Assembly: GCA_014238415.1 (NCBI GenBank)
Contig: JABABA010000005.1
Location: forward strand, 1 to 64,000
Source: Planctomycetota bacterium
GTDB lineage: Bacteria > Planctomycetota > UBA1135 > GCA-002686595
Direction: 5' to 3'
Length of the DNA: 64,000 nucleotides
Part shown: positions 55,277 through 64,000 of the stretch, piece by piece
How positions within the stretch are numbered: position 1 is the first letter of the stretch
Layout: each line of letters starts with the position of its first letter
Notes under the pieces: generated by a model
The model's database searches: none
What the model was told of the DNA's origin: nothing
The model's input: the letters and a program-made list of their open reading frames with translations, nothing else
Position numbers and translations under genes: made by a program

Positions 55277-55522
55277 CGCAGACCACCCACATTCGTTCCT
55301 GCTTCTCCGCAACCCCCGCGGACTGCCCCTGGAACCACGCCTGAGTCCGCGGATGACTCCCCTATCACCTCCCTAGAGCAGTTGATTGGGCTTTCAGCAT
55401 TCCGGATGGCAAGGAGCGAGGCGCTGACCCCCTCCGGGACCCCCAGGACGCCTCGTCTCATTTTGATTCAAGCGATTTCGCCCACAGGTCGATAGGGGTG
55501 GCGCCGCCCAGAGCGGAATTCA

Positions 55523-56041
55523 ATGCTGCCTAACCTCCTCCTGACCCTGGCCACGGGCCTCCAAGCCCCCGCCCCAATCGAGATCCCCGCCAGCTTGACG
55601 GGACACGATGTGGTTGCGGTGGTGCAAACCAGCGCCACTCATTTCTGCGCAGAGAACCCCTCCACAGAATCCGTCGTGATTCGGATCGGTCTGCTGGATG
55701 TTGGAACCGTGGGTGGCCTGACCCTGGGCCCCGGCGCGCGCGTGGTATATCCCTTCCCTCGTGGCGGAGCCGACCAGATGTGGTTTGAGGCCTTCACCCG
55801 CAACGCCGAAGGGGTGACCCGCAGCCGCAAGCTGCACTTGGCGGGGGACGGGCAGGCAAGTGATAACACCCTGTTCATCGAACGCGCCAACAGTTGCCTT
55901 ATCGCCTGGCGTAACGGCCAACCGCTTGAGCTCGTCGACCCCTTCGCCAGCCTGACCCCCCACATCCCCGGCCACCCGCCGGTGGATGCACCCGCTGACC
56001 TGCCTCCAGTGATCAGCGACAAGACTTTGCCTCCTGCCTGA
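55523..56041 (+). CDS. Secreted protein of unknown function
   Basis: A 172-residue protein with a short signal-like start (MLPNLLLTLATGLQAPAP). The body is predicted beta-rich with two Cys (HFCAENP and NSCLIAW) that might form a disulfide, and a Pro-rich tail. I do not recognise a family. It is followed by a strong hairpin at 56081-56108 and is separated from the CHAT gene by about 245 bp in which nothing else was seen. Confidence 0.6.
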   Translation: MLPNLLLTLATGLQAPAPIEIPASLTGHDVVAVVQTSATHFCAENPSTESVVIRIGLLDVGTVGGLTLGPGARVVYPFPRGGADQMWFEAFTRNAEGVTRSRKLHLAGDGQASDNTLFIERANSCLIAWRNGQPLELVDPFASLTPHIPGHPPVDAPADLPPVISDKTLPPA

Positions 56042-56080
56042 GCGACGCTCTCAAGGACGTCAAGGGACAGATAGTTGTAA

Positions 56081-56108
56081 GCGGGGAGGAGCGGTAGCTC
56101 CTCCCCGC
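56081..56108 (+). terminator. Factor-independent terminator
   Basis: GCGGGGAGGAGC pairs perfectly with GCTCCTCCCCGC over 12 bp around a GGTA tetraloop, followed by TATTTCTTTG. It lies 40 bp after the stop of the preceding secreted-protein gene. Confidence 0.85.
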
Positions 56109-56175
56109 TATTTCTTTGTCTGGTCCAGCGGACTGCTAGACTGGGAGCGCCCCTGCGACCCCGTCGGGCGCCACC

Positions 56176-57306
56176 ATGGAACAGCTCTCCCAATGGCCCT
56201 TGCTGCAGCTGCTGCCCCTCTGCTGGGCGGTCGGACGACTTCTGCTGGCTCTCTTGCCAGCCGGAGAACCGGGTGGTGGTCGGATCGGAGAAGCCTGGTT
56301 GGTACACGCCACGTCTTTCGGACTGGGCTGGCTGGCCTTGGAGAGCGAAGGACGCTTCCTGAGTTGGATTGATGTGGAACTGTCACCGTGGGCGCAATGG
56401 GCTCCCTGGGGATTGTTGCTGTTGCTCTGGTGGGCTTCTCTGCCGGGCAGGATGATTCCGCGCCATGCACCTGAGCGTGACCCAACGGGACTTGCAGAAA
56501 AGTGGGTATCTCGTCTTGGACTGGTACTCTGCCTGCTCGCGATCTTGTTGCGCGCAAGGGTTGACCAAAGAACCGGTATTCCCGGTGAAGCCGCCCATGT
56601 GCTGTTGGAATCTGCCGCCCTGATAAGCGTTGTGGGGACCCTCTCGGTGTTACGCACGAGTGGTTGGGTGCGGGCTCTGGTGTTGCTGGTTGGGGGCTTT
56701 GAGATCTTGGTACATGAACATGCCCTCGACCTGAATCAAGCGGCGGCCCTTTGCGGAACAGCGATAGGGTTGATGGGAGCCCTGGCCTGGGCGCGGCGAG
56801 GGGATCGCCGCAGCCGTGTACTGTGTGCTCTGGTTGCCTTGCTGCTGTGCGCCCAGGGCATTGTCGGGTGTTGCGCGGCCCTGGCCTTGGCTGGTTCCCT
56901 TTGTGCTGGAACGGCACCGGTGCGTATCAAACAGACTCTGGTCGAGGTTTCGCCAGCACTCGGGGCGGCGGCCTGGATCCTCCTGCGTGATGTGAGTCCG
57001 CCGGGAACCACGCAAATCATGCCGATCCCCTATCTGGTGCTTGCCCTGTTGGGCCTGGCCGCAGTTCGAGCTACGCGACAAAAGGACAGGACCTGGGGGC
57101 GCATGGGAGGTCACGAAGCCTCGTTGCTCTGGACTCAACCTGTGATCCTGCTGACCTGCGCGGCGCTTCTACCCCTCGCGCCTCCCCTGGGACTGCTCTT
57201 GCTGGTGCCCGGACTGCTGGGTTTGACGGCCGGCCTGTTCGCACCCTTGGAGCGAAGTGCGCTGGTTCCTCCCTGCCCTTCGGTCAATGGAGTGCGAGTC
57301 AGATGA
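56176..57306 (+). CDS. Polytopic membrane protein of unknown function
   Basis: A 376-residue protein with about ten hydrophobic segments, beginning MEQLSQWPLLQLLPLCWAVG and ending with LLLLVPGLLGLTAGLF. Charged loops such as RHAPERDPTG lie between helices. No family motif was recognised. Its stop overlaps the next gene's start by ATGA (57303-57306), so it is coupled to the methyltransferase-kinase fusion; the pair may modify a lipid or glycan, but this is a guess. Confidence 0.65.
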   Translation: MEQLSQWPLLQLLPLCWAVGRLLLALLPAGEPGGGRIGEAWLVHATSFGLGWLALESEGRFLSWIDVELSPWAQWAPWGLLLLLWWASLPGRMIPRHAPERDPTGLAEKWVSRLGLVLCLLAILLRARVDQRTGIPGEAAHVLLESAALISVVGTLSVLRTSGWVRALVLLVGGFEILVHEHALDLNQAAALCGTAIGLMGALAWARRGDRRSRVLCALVALLLCAQGIVGCCAALALAGSLCAGTAPVRIKQTLVEVSPALGAAAWILLRDVSPPGTTQIMPIPYLVLALLGLAAVRATRQKDRTWGRMGGHEASLLWTQPVILLTCAALLPLAPPLGLLLLVPGLLGLTAGLFAPLERSALVPPCPSVNGVRVR

Positions 57307-59075
57307 CGAGCAAACCCATGCCAGAGGCAGCCCTGGCCAGGCACCTGGCCCAAACACCCAGACCCTCAACCTGGAGGGAATTCCTGGAGCCCTTCCTCGC
57401 TGGACTCGATTCCCCCACCGGCGACCGGATCATGATGCTGATGGAAGAGAGTCGTGGAGCTTGGGCGGTCCTGCTCGCCCAGCAACCGGGAACGGCCCTG
57501 TTCGTGGGCAATGCAGTCAGCGGTACAGTTCCAGCACTGGCGATCCTTGGCTGGCAGGTAACCGTGGCGGACCCGAGTCCAGAACGCTGCGCATTCGCGG
57601 AGAGGCGTGACAATGAATACGCGCCCGGGAAAGTCTCTTGGGTGCACGCCGCCCATGACCAGCTGCCCTTTGCCCCCAAGAGTTTTGATCTTGTAGTGCG
57701 TGAGGACGCGGCAGATGGACTCGACCTGGCTCGGGCCCCAAGCCTGGAGAAGCTCAAGAGCCTGAGCCGTGGCGCACAGGTTCATCTGGCGGACAATCGC
57801 TGGGCCTACAAACGGGCCACGGGAGAACGGGGCCGCTTTCGCCGGCACTCGCCCCTCTCCTTCCTGCGGCAGGCGCTCTTCCCCGCTCCGGGCCTGCATA
57901 CTTTGGCGGGGCATCGCCGCCACCTTGACCCTGAACTGCAAACCCGCACCTTTGCCCTCTATCCCGATGGACGGGAATTCAGTCATGTGGTCAACCTGGA
58001 TGGCAGATTTCCACGACTGACCGTTGGCCCCCGAGAAAGAGCAAATCTACCCAAGGTGCTCGCCAGGAAAATCGGCCTGTTCCCCCTGCTGACCCCTAGT
58101 TTCGCCCTGATCAACGAAGCCGGGGGCGCGACTTTCAGCGCACGGTTGTTGGCCTTCCTGGCGGAGAAAATCGGCGAAGAGGCTGGCCAGCTCGACCAAT
58201 TGATTGCGACCCGTTCCAACTGCGCCATGTTGATGACCGCGCCCAAGGGAGTGCACATGGAAGAGGAACATGCTCCCATTTCAGGGAGCTGGGTGATCCA
58301 CATTCCCCTTTCCCCGGGCAAACATCGGGTCCTCTCGCAGCATGTACAGTTCATGCGCAGGGCGGCGAAAGAATTCCCCCAGCTGAAGGCGCCCGATGTG
58401 CTCTTTGAAGGCACTTTCGAGGGGGTCTATCTGTGCGTCGCCAGGCGTATAGGTGGCTGGACCGCAACCCATGCCACTGATGATGCGGGGCAGATGGCAG
58501 CCCTTGCAATCGATCTAGGCCGCCTGTTGAGCGAACTTGTGGTGCGCCCCGCACAAGCATTCAGCACAGAGGACTTCGAGCGTCTTCTGGGTCAGCGATT
58601 CGAGCGGGTCGCTCAGAAATGCAAGCGGCGCAGGACCGCGGCGCGGGTACATGCGGCCACCGACTCCCTGCGCGAAGCCCTGGTGGGAGCGCAGCTGCCC
58701 CTGATGTTCCACCATGCGGACCTGCGAGCGAAGCACCTGATCATCGATGATCAGGGCAAGGTACGCGCTACCTTGGACTTTGGATCCGCCGAGCCCGAGT
58801 TCCTGCCCCTCGTTGATCTGCTGCACCACCTTGGACATCAACGCAAACAGAAGCAGCAATGCAGCGCGCAGCAGGCCTGGAAGGAACTACACAATCCGGC
58901 AACCCGCTCAGGACACGAGCAGCAGGCTCTTGAGGAACAAGCCCAGACCCTCAACATTGAAACTCACATCGTGGAGGCCATGCTCGCTGCCTATCCGCTC
59001 TTCGTGGCAGGCATGGCAGAAGCCAACTGGGACTGGAGCAGGCCCGAGTGGATTCACCGTGAATTCGGATGGTAG
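57303..59075 (+). CDS. Methyltransferase-like and aminoglycoside-phosphotransferase-like fusion protein
   Basis: A 590-residue protein. Residues about 60-165 resemble a SAM-dependent methyltransferase (ALFVGNAVSGTVPAL, VTVADPSPE, LPFAPKSFDLVV). A middle region (about 170-350) is unassigned. The C-terminal part resembles APH/choline-kinase-like phosphotransferases: MFHHADLRAKHLIID around residue 470 for the HxDxxxxN-type loop, then LDFGSAEPE for the DFG-like metal site. Asn of the loop is His here, so activity is uncertain. It is co-translated with the preceding membrane protein. Substrate unknown. Confidence 0.62.
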   Translation: MTSKPMPEAALARHLAQTPRPSTWREFLEPFLAGLDSPTGDRIMMLMEESRGAWAVLLAQQPGTALFVGNAVSGTVPALAILGWQVTVADPSPERCAFAERRDNEYAPGKVSWVHAAHDQLPFAPKSFDLVVREDAADGLDLARAPSLEKLKSLSRGAQVHLADNRWAYKRATGERGRFRRHSPLSFLRQALFPAPGLHTLAGHRRHLDPELQTRTFALYPDGREFSHVVNLDGRFPRLTVGPRERANLPKVLARKIGLFPLLTPSFALINEAGGATFSARLLAFLAEKIGEEAGQLDQLIATRSNCAMLMTAPKGVHMEEEHAPISGSWVIHIPLSPGKHRVLSQHVQFMRRAAKEFPQLKAPDVLFEGTFEGVYLCVARRIGGWTATHATDDAGQMAALAIDLGRLLSELVVRPAQAFSTEDFERLLGQRFERVAQKCKRRRTAARVHAATDSLREALVGAQLPLMFHHADLRAKHLIIDDQGKVRATLDFGSAEPEFLPLVDLLHHLGHQRKQKQQCSAQQAWKELHNPATRSGHEQQALEEQAQTLNIETHIVEAMLAAYPLFVAGMAEANWDWSRPEWIHREFGW

Positions 59076-59262
59076 GAGACCCATCCCGGGGGTGGTTGGA
59101 CGGTGGCACTGCCCCAGGGCGATGGTGCGCAGGAAACCCTGGAAAACGACGAAGATTCGGGCCTCAGGAGGCCCATCCCGATGAGATTCTTGGCTTCCTG
59201 GCCGATGATCACGTGGGAACCTCTCGATCCCTCTCACGCTCCCAGACCCTTTTTCCCTGGCA

Positions 59263-61683
59263 ATGACCCTGACCCTCATCATCGCCGCCTTGATTGGCGG
59301 CTGCTTGCTCTTCAGAGGCCATGCCTGGTTGAGTCTGGTCAGCACCCCGGCAGTGGTGATTGGGGGCTGGACCGCGACCCAAGGGGACTTCGCAGCGCCC
59401 CAGATAGTCAGCACCGGCGTGCTCGTTCTTGTTGGACTCATTACCAGTGTGCCGAGTCTTCGGCGATGGATCCTGACCGGCCCAGCCATGACCCTTGTTG
59501 CTCCCCTCCTGCCTCGAATGAGCCAGACCGAAAGAGTTGCCTTGGAAGCGGGCAGTGTTTGGTGGGACGGAGAACTCTTCAGCGGAAATCCAGATTGGGC
59601 CAAGCTCGCGGCGTTTGAAATACAGCCACTCTCCCCTGAAGAAGAATCGTTCCTGGAGCAAGAGGTCGAAACCCTCTGCCACATGACCGACAGCTCGCAG
59701 GTGGATGACCTGGGAGACTTGCCCCCGGAGACCTGGGCTTACTTGAAAGCCAATGGCTTCATGGGCCTGATCATCCCCAAGAAATATGGTGGCCTTGGTT
59801 TTAGCGCGCGAGCAATCAGCGAGATCATCACCCGCTGTTCCAGTCACAATGTGACCCTCGCGATCACTGTCATGCTGCCCGCGTCCTTGGGCCCGGCAGA
59901 ATTGCTCTTGCACTATGGCACGCAAGAGCAAAAGGAACACTGGCTGCCGCGCCTGGCCCGAGGCGACGAGATCCCGGCCTTTGCCCTGACCGAACCCCTG
60001 GCCGGTTCAGATGCAGCCTCCCTCACCAGTCGCGGAGTGATCTGCCACGAAGAATGGAAGGGCAAGAGAGCCCTGGGCGTGCGCCTGACATGGAACAAGA
60101 GATACATCACCCTTGCACCGGTGGCGACGCTCTTGGGCATCGCCTTCCAGCTTGAGGATCCGGATGGGCTGATCGGAGAAGAAGTCCAACGCGGAATCAC
60201 CCTTGCCCTGGTCCCCACGGATCTGCCCGGCGTGGAAATCGGCGACCGCCACGATCCCCTGGGGGTCAAGTTCATCAACGGACCAACCACCGGCGAAGAG
60301 GTGTTCGTGCCCCTGAGCATGATCATTGGGGAGACAGAGCAGGTGGGCAATGGCTGGCGAATGCTGATGGACTGCCTCTCTGCTGGGCGCTCCATCTCCT
60401 TGCCCGGACTGGCAACGGGCGCAACCCAGACCACCCTGCGCACGGTGACTTCCTACGGACTTCTACGCGAACAGTTCGGCATGCCCATCGTGCGCTTCGA
60501 AGGGGTGGAAGAAAAAGTCTCCAAGCTTGCTGGCCATGCCTGGTGGATGGACGCCGCCCGCCAACTGACTGCCGGGGCCGTGGCCAGCGGGGAAAAACCC
60601 GCGGTGCTCTCGGCGATCATGAAGGCCTACACGACCGAATACATGCGGGTCACGGTCAACCAAGGCATGGATGTGCTGGCGGGCGCTGCAATTTGCCGCG
60701 GACCGCGCAATGTGCTTGCGGGCTTCTACCAGTCGATTCCCATTGGTATCACGGTGGAAGGAGCGAACATCCTTACGCGCACCATGATCATCTTTGGCCA
60801 AGGAGCCCTGCGCTGCCATCCCTATGCCTTTGACGAAGTGGATGCGGTGGAGAAAAACGATGCAGCCCTCTTTGACCGTGCCTTCAGCGGACATGTGGGC
60901 CATGTGGTGTCCACGGGATTCCGCGCCACGCTCTTGGGTTGGAGCGCTGGACTCCTCGCGAGCAATTCTCTGCCTGGCCGAACGGGGCGCGCCGCTCGCC
61001 AGGCCACTCGCCTGTCGGCAGCCTTTGCCCTGGTGTCCGAAGCGGCCATGATCACCCTGGGCGCAAACCTCAAGCGCAAAGAACGCGTGACCGCTCGCCT
61101 CGCGGATGCCCTCGCGCACCTCTACTTCGCCAGCGCCGCGATCCACCGGGACGCCACACGAGGGCAACGCAGCGCAGAAGCGCCCTTCTTCGAGTGGGCC
61201 ATGCGCACACACCTGGGCGCGGTGGAAGATGCGATCTTGGGCGTGCTGGAGAACCTGGATTCGCGTTGGTTGGCGCGCAGCCTGCGCCTTCTGATGTTTC
61301 CTCTGGGTCGACAGACGAGCCCGCCCTCAGATGCCCTGGAGCAACAACTCGCACTTCTGGCCATCTCTGACGAGTCCGTACGCAACGATTTGACCCACAG
61401 TGTGCACCTGCCAAAGCCCGGACAGGGAGGGCTTGGTGCCCTCGACCAGGGACGCGAGGTTGTGCTGAAGGTGCGGCCCCTGCGCAAGCGACTGAACAAA
61501 GCCGTTCACTCGGGCGAACTGGCCAAGGGTAGCGAAGCGCAGGTCACCGAAGCCGCCCTTGAGAAGGGCCTGATCACCCAAGAGGAGGCACAACTGATCG
61601 AAGAAGCGCGTCTCCTGCAAGAGGATCTGATCCAAGTGGACACCTTCGGACCCGAAGCCTATCGCGGCCGCTGTGGCGCCTGA
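59263..61683 (+). CDS. fadE: FadE-type long acyl-CoA dehydrogenase
   Basis: An 806-residue protein, close to the 814 of E. coli FadE. N-terminal hydrophobic helices (TLTLIIAALIGGCLLF and a second near 50) anchor it to the membrane. The dehydrogenase core has IPKKYGGLGFS, FALTEPLAGSDAAS and the FAD/substrate segments to about residue 560. The long C-terminal region matches the DUF1974 extension. It should start beta-oxidation of long-chain acyl-CoAs. It appears to stand alone, with 187 bp of non-coding sequence before it and 145 bp after. Confidence 0.92.
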   Translation: MTLTLIIAALIGGCLLFRGHAWLSLVSTPAVVIGGWTATQGDFAAPQIVSTGVLVLVGLITSVPSLRRWILTGPAMTLVAPLLPRMSQTERVALEAGSVWWDGELFSGNPDWAKLAAFEIQPLSPEEESFLEQEVETLCHMTDSSQVDDLGDLPPETWAYLKANGFMGLIIPKKYGGLGFSARAISEIITRCSSHNVTLAITVMLPASLGPAELLLHYGTQEQKEHWLPRLARGDEIPAFALTEPLAGSDAASLTSRGVICHEEWKGKRALGVRLTWNKRYITLAPVATLLGIAFQLEDPDGLIGEEVQRGITLALVPTDLPGVEIGDRHDPLGVKFINGPTTGEEVFVPLSMIIGETEQVGNGWRMLMDCLSAGRSISLPGLATGATQTTLRTVTSYGLLREQFGMPIVRFEGVEEKVSKLAGHAWWMDAARQLTAGAVASGEKPAVLSAIMKAYTTEYMRVTVNQGMDVLAGAAICRGPRNVLAGFYQSIPIGITVEGANILTRTMIIFGQGALRCHPYAFDEVDAVEKNDAALFDRAFSGHVGHVVSTGFRATLLGWSAGLLASNSLPGRTGRAARQATRLSAAFALVSEAAMITLGANLKRKERVTARLADALAHLYFASAAIHRDATRGQRSAEAPFFEWAMRTHLGAVEDAILGVLENLDSRWLARSLRLLMFPLGRQTSPPSDALEQQLALLAISDESVRNDLTHSVHLPKPGQGGLGALDQGREVVLKVRPLRKRLNKAVHSGELAKGSEAQVTEAALEKGLITQEEAQLIEEARLLQEDLIQVDTFGPEAYRGRCGA

Positions 61684-61828
61684 GCGGGGAAGAGCAAAGG
61701 GACTGGATCAATCTGAGACATAGGGAACTACCCCAAGGGGCATACACGCCCCAAAGCGTGTCCCAGGTTGATGTTCGAGTCCATGATCGCTCCGAGCGCG
61801 CCCCTCGCTGAGTCGATGAGGAAGCAAG

Positions 61829-62413
61829 ATGCTTCTCTCCTCCTCACGCCGAAGCGCTCGCCTTCACCGGGTGCGCTCCAATCAGGGTATGACCCTGATC
61901 GAAGTCATGGTCAGCGTATTGGTTCTGACCCTGTGCACATGGATGCTCAGCACTACGCTCATGGCATCTGCCCACCATGCGGACAGCAAACGGGAGCGGG
62001 CGCTGGCAGTGAACAGCGCGACGAATCTGTTGGAGCACCTGCACGCCTTGCCCTTTGATCAGGTCTTCGCGCTCTACAACGAAAGCCCCGAAGACGACCC
62101 CCTTGGTCCTGGTACGGCCCCAGGCCCGCACTTCCAAGTAGAAGGCCTTGAGCCCCTTTTGAAAGACGCAGATGGTTTCGTCGGCCGCCTGATCCTGTCG
62201 AGCCCTGGCCCCAGCCTGCACGAAAACACAAACAACAAACGGCTGGGGCTCCCGCGAGATCTGAACGGAGACCTGAATATCGATGAAGAAGACCACGGAG
62301 GCGATTATCTGATCCTGCCAATGGTGATCGAAGTCGAGTGGCAGGGCTCCGCCGGCCGCAGGCTCTTCAACCTGGAAACGATTCTCTCTGGCATCGGGAG
62401 ACACGAGCAGTGA
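61829..62413 (+). CDS. Type IV pilin-like protein (PilV/GspI-like)
   Basis: A 194-residue prepilin. A 19-residue basic leader precedes the cleavage site G/MTLIEVMVSVLVL, with the conserved Glu at mature position 5. The C-terminal part is a small globular domain. Size and position fit PilV or the minor pseudopilin GspI. Its stop overlaps the next gene's GTG start. It is the first of three pilin-like genes. Confidence 0.85.
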   Translation: MLLSSSRRSARLHRVRSNQGMTLIEVMVSVLVLTLCTWMLSTTLMASAHHADSKRERALAVNSATNLLEHLHALPFDQVFALYNESPEDDPLGPGTAPGPHFQVEGLEPLLKDADGFVGRLILSSPGPSLHENTNNKRLGLPRDLNGDLNIDEEDHGGDYLILPMVIEVEWQGSAGRRLFNLETILSGIGRHEQ

Positions 62414-63024
62414 TCCGTTCACGAGCTGGATTCACCCTGATCGAGCTGATGGTCGCCATGACGATCTTCGGTTTGGTGTCTGCCAACATGATGATGATTT
62501 CCAAGAGTGGAGCCAACGCGATCAAGAACGAAGCCTTTCGTTCGACCCTGGAAGACGAAACCAACTTGACCTCCAATCGCATTCGCAGGGCATTGCTCTC
62601 CGCTTCCGCTGATTCCCTGGACCCGGTCATCCCCGCGCCCTTGGGAAGCGATCACATGCAGTTCCAGATGACCCTGGGAGCCGATGAGCAGGGCGAGACC
62701 CTCTTGGGAGAACCGGAGAAGATCCACTGGGCCGCCGACCCGGATGGCCGCGGCCGTGTGCTCTGGACCACCTCTCCCTCCCTACCAGATGAACGCACCC
62801 TGGTCTGGTCCAGCGCGATACCGAACCTCGCAAACGGGGAGTTGGCCAACGGGCTCGATGACAACGCGAACCTCTTGACCGATGAAACCGGCCTGGCCTT
62901 CGCCGTACATGAACAAGAGGAACTCAAGCGAGAGGTGGAAGTTTATCTAACGGTTCTACGCCTCGATCCCAATGGCAAACCGACACCAAGCCAGCGCCGC
63001 ATCCTTGTCACTTGTAGAAACTGA
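62410..63024 (+). CDS. Type IV pilin-like protein (PilW/GspJ-like)
   Basis: A 204-residue prepilin starting with GTG at 62410, where the GTGA overlaps the previous stop. A short basic leader (MIRSRAG) precedes FTLIELMVAMTIFGLV with Glu5. The remainder fits PilW/GspJ-type minor pilins. The in-frame ATG at 62338 lies inside the previous gene and was rejected. Confidence 0.85.
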   Translation: MIRSRAGFTLIELMVAMTIFGLVSANMMMISKSGANAIKNEAFRSTLEDETNLTSNRIRRALLSASADSLDPVIPAPLGSDHMQFQMTLGADEQGETLLGEPEKIHWAADPDGRGRVLWTTSPSLPDERTLVWSSAIPNLANGELANGLDDNANLLTDETGLAFAVHEQEELKREVEVYLTVLRLDPNGKPTPSQRRILVTCRN

Positions 63025-63026
63025 AC

Positions 63027-64000
63027 ATGCAACACACTTCATTCAGGGCCCTCCAACGGGCTCCCAAGGCGCGCCGCGGTGGTGCACTGATTGCCTCTCT
63101 GATCGTTGCCACTCTTCTGGCCGGCCTCGGCGCGGGACTGGTGCAAGTACAGACTGCCATTACGCGCCGACAAATGTCCGCCATTGACCAGACCCGAGCC
63201 ATGTACATGGCCGAAGCGGGACTGGCAGAAGCCTTCCTTGCTCTGGCCCAGGGCAAGAGTGGCGCTATCGCGGACGCCGCCCAACCAGCAGAACTGGGGG
63301 GCGGCCTGTTTTGGGTGGAAGCCACGGAAGGAGCTGATGGTCAAGTCCTGCTGCGCTGCACAGGTATGGTCGAACGGGCCCACGCGACCCTTGAGTCAGT
63401 TGTCGAACGCTCGGTCAGCCCCTTCGGACGCCTGGGATTCTTCGGTCTGGAAGAAGTGGTCCTTCGCAAGGGTGCGCGCATACTGGCAGACAGAAATCAA
63501 CCGGCCCTTGTACGCTCAAACGGAGATGTCTCCTTGGCGCCGTCAATGGGAGGCAGCCTGATCGAAGGCCGCATCATTGCAGGCACGAATGGTCTGATCG
63601 CCATGGGACCAGGCAGCAGCGTGAGCACAGGTATGGAGCAGGCCAGGCGTGCGGCGGTCCTGCCCGAGATTCTCGTCCCCAGCCTCCCCCTGGGAGACCT
63701 GCAGCAAGCTCTACAGCCCGAGCGCGCGAACATAGGACCAGGAGGGTTGGATGCAGAGGAACTGGAAGTTGACGGAGGACAAGAGGTTCGCTTGATCGGG
63801 CCCTTGGTACTGGCCCTCGACGCTCTGGAGGTGAATGACGGCGGAAGCATCTTGATCGACGCCAGCGCAGGGCCAGTGATTCTTCACGTACGCGATGAAC
63901 TCACAATGGAGGAGGGCTCGATATGGCAGCACGAAGCGGGAACGATCAGCGATGTCTCGCTTTTCTTCCATGGGACGGACGCTGTGGATTGGAAGGTCAA
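63027..64000 (+). CDS. PilX/GspK-like pilus assembly protein, 3' end beyond the right edge
   Basis: At least 324 residues, still open at the window end. The N-terminal helix (RRGGALIASLIVATLLAGLG) lacks the Glu5 of pilins but matches the PilX-type N-terminal segment, followed by MYMAEAGLAEA, a motif of that family. The later region is beta-rich. It starts 2 bp after the preceding pilin gene. With the two upstream genes it forms part of a minor-pilin or type II secretion cluster continuing to the right. Confidence 0.8.
   Translation, partial: MQHTSFRALQRAPKARRGGALIASLIVATLLAGLGAGLVQVQTAITRRQMSAIDQTRAMYMAEAGLAEAFLALAQGKSGAIADAAQPAELGGGLFWVEATEGADGQVLLRCTGMVERAHATLESVVERSVSPFGRLGFFGLEEVVLRKGARILADRNQPALVRSNGDVSLAPSMGGSLIEGRIIAGTNGLIAMGPGSSVSTGMEQARRAAVLPEILVPSLPLGDLQQALQPERANIGPGGLDAEELEVDGGQEVRLIGPLVLALDALEVNDGGSILIDASAGPVILHVRDELTMEEGSIWQHEAGTISDVSLFFHGTDAVDWKV

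Overview
The window is a GC-rich, gene-dense bacterial chromosome segment with short intergenic gaps and many ATGA-type start/stop overlaps. It most resembles a member of the Planctomycetota. The pointers are a giant secreted protein that fuses DUF1080, the PVC-type dehydrogenase domain, HEAT repeats, LamG and cytochrome c; an ECF sigma / anti-sigma / CHAT operon; secreted beta-helix and subtilisin-like proteins, the latter ending in a domain familiar from planctomycete secreted proteins; and many acyl-CoA enzymes. This assignment rests on protein style only, since there is no rRNA gene. No insertion sequence, CRISPR array or complete tRNA was seen.

Layout. 1-6.5 kb: a partial membrane protein, a 3' tRNA-Arg remnant, a histidine phosphatase, a TMEM175-like channel, the 1411-aa PVC protein and a Dabb protein. 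6.5-14.5 kb: a secreted esterase, a PLP decarboxylase, an HD phosphohydrolase, an outer-membrane protein and a subtilisin. 14.7-23 kb: an NAD-type formate dehydrogenase (NuoE-NuoF fusion plus catalytic subunit), a membrane protein, and a NitT/TauT-like ABC transporter. 23-33.4 kb (minus strand): a beta-helix protein, then an operon-like run with two thiolases, 3-hydroxyacyl-CoA dehydrogenase, enoyl-CoA hydratase, two cyclophilins, a fused isopropylmalate-dehydratase-like protein and a LeuB-like dehydrogenase. 33.6-41.3 kb: housekeeping genes (SirB1-like, LON-domain protein, glycosyltransferase, exonuclease III, DEAD-box helicase, ferredoxin-ispH, DUF481). 41.4-50.8 kb (minus strand): a tight ten-gene operon around a B12-dependent acyl-CoA mutase. 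51-55.3 kb: the sigma / anti-sigma / CHAT operon. 55.5-64 kb: a secreted protein, a membrane protein, a methyltransferase-kinase fusion, a FadE-type acyl-CoA dehydrogenase and a trio of pilin-like genes running off the right edge.

The most striking result is that two genes contain an in-frame TGA that is best read as selenocysteine. One is the formate dehydrogenase catalytic subunit (TGA at 17436), followed by a hairpin with a GGUCU loop at the same distance as in E. coli fdhF. The other is the ABC transporter substrate-binding protein (TGA at 22786-22784, minus strand), where TGA replaces the first Cys of a CHLTC motif in the predicted ligand cleft and is followed by a 6-bp hairpin. The second looks like an unusual selenoprotein family.

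The ten-gene operon encodes a split B12 mutase whose specificity residues (Phe82, Gln200) match isobutyryl-CoA mutase rather than methylmalonyl-CoA mutase. Together with its chaperone GTPase, acyl-CoA dehydrogenases, hydroxyacyl-CoA dehydrogenase and thiolase, it can be read as an isobutyryl-CoA to butyryl-CoA to acetyl-CoA route.
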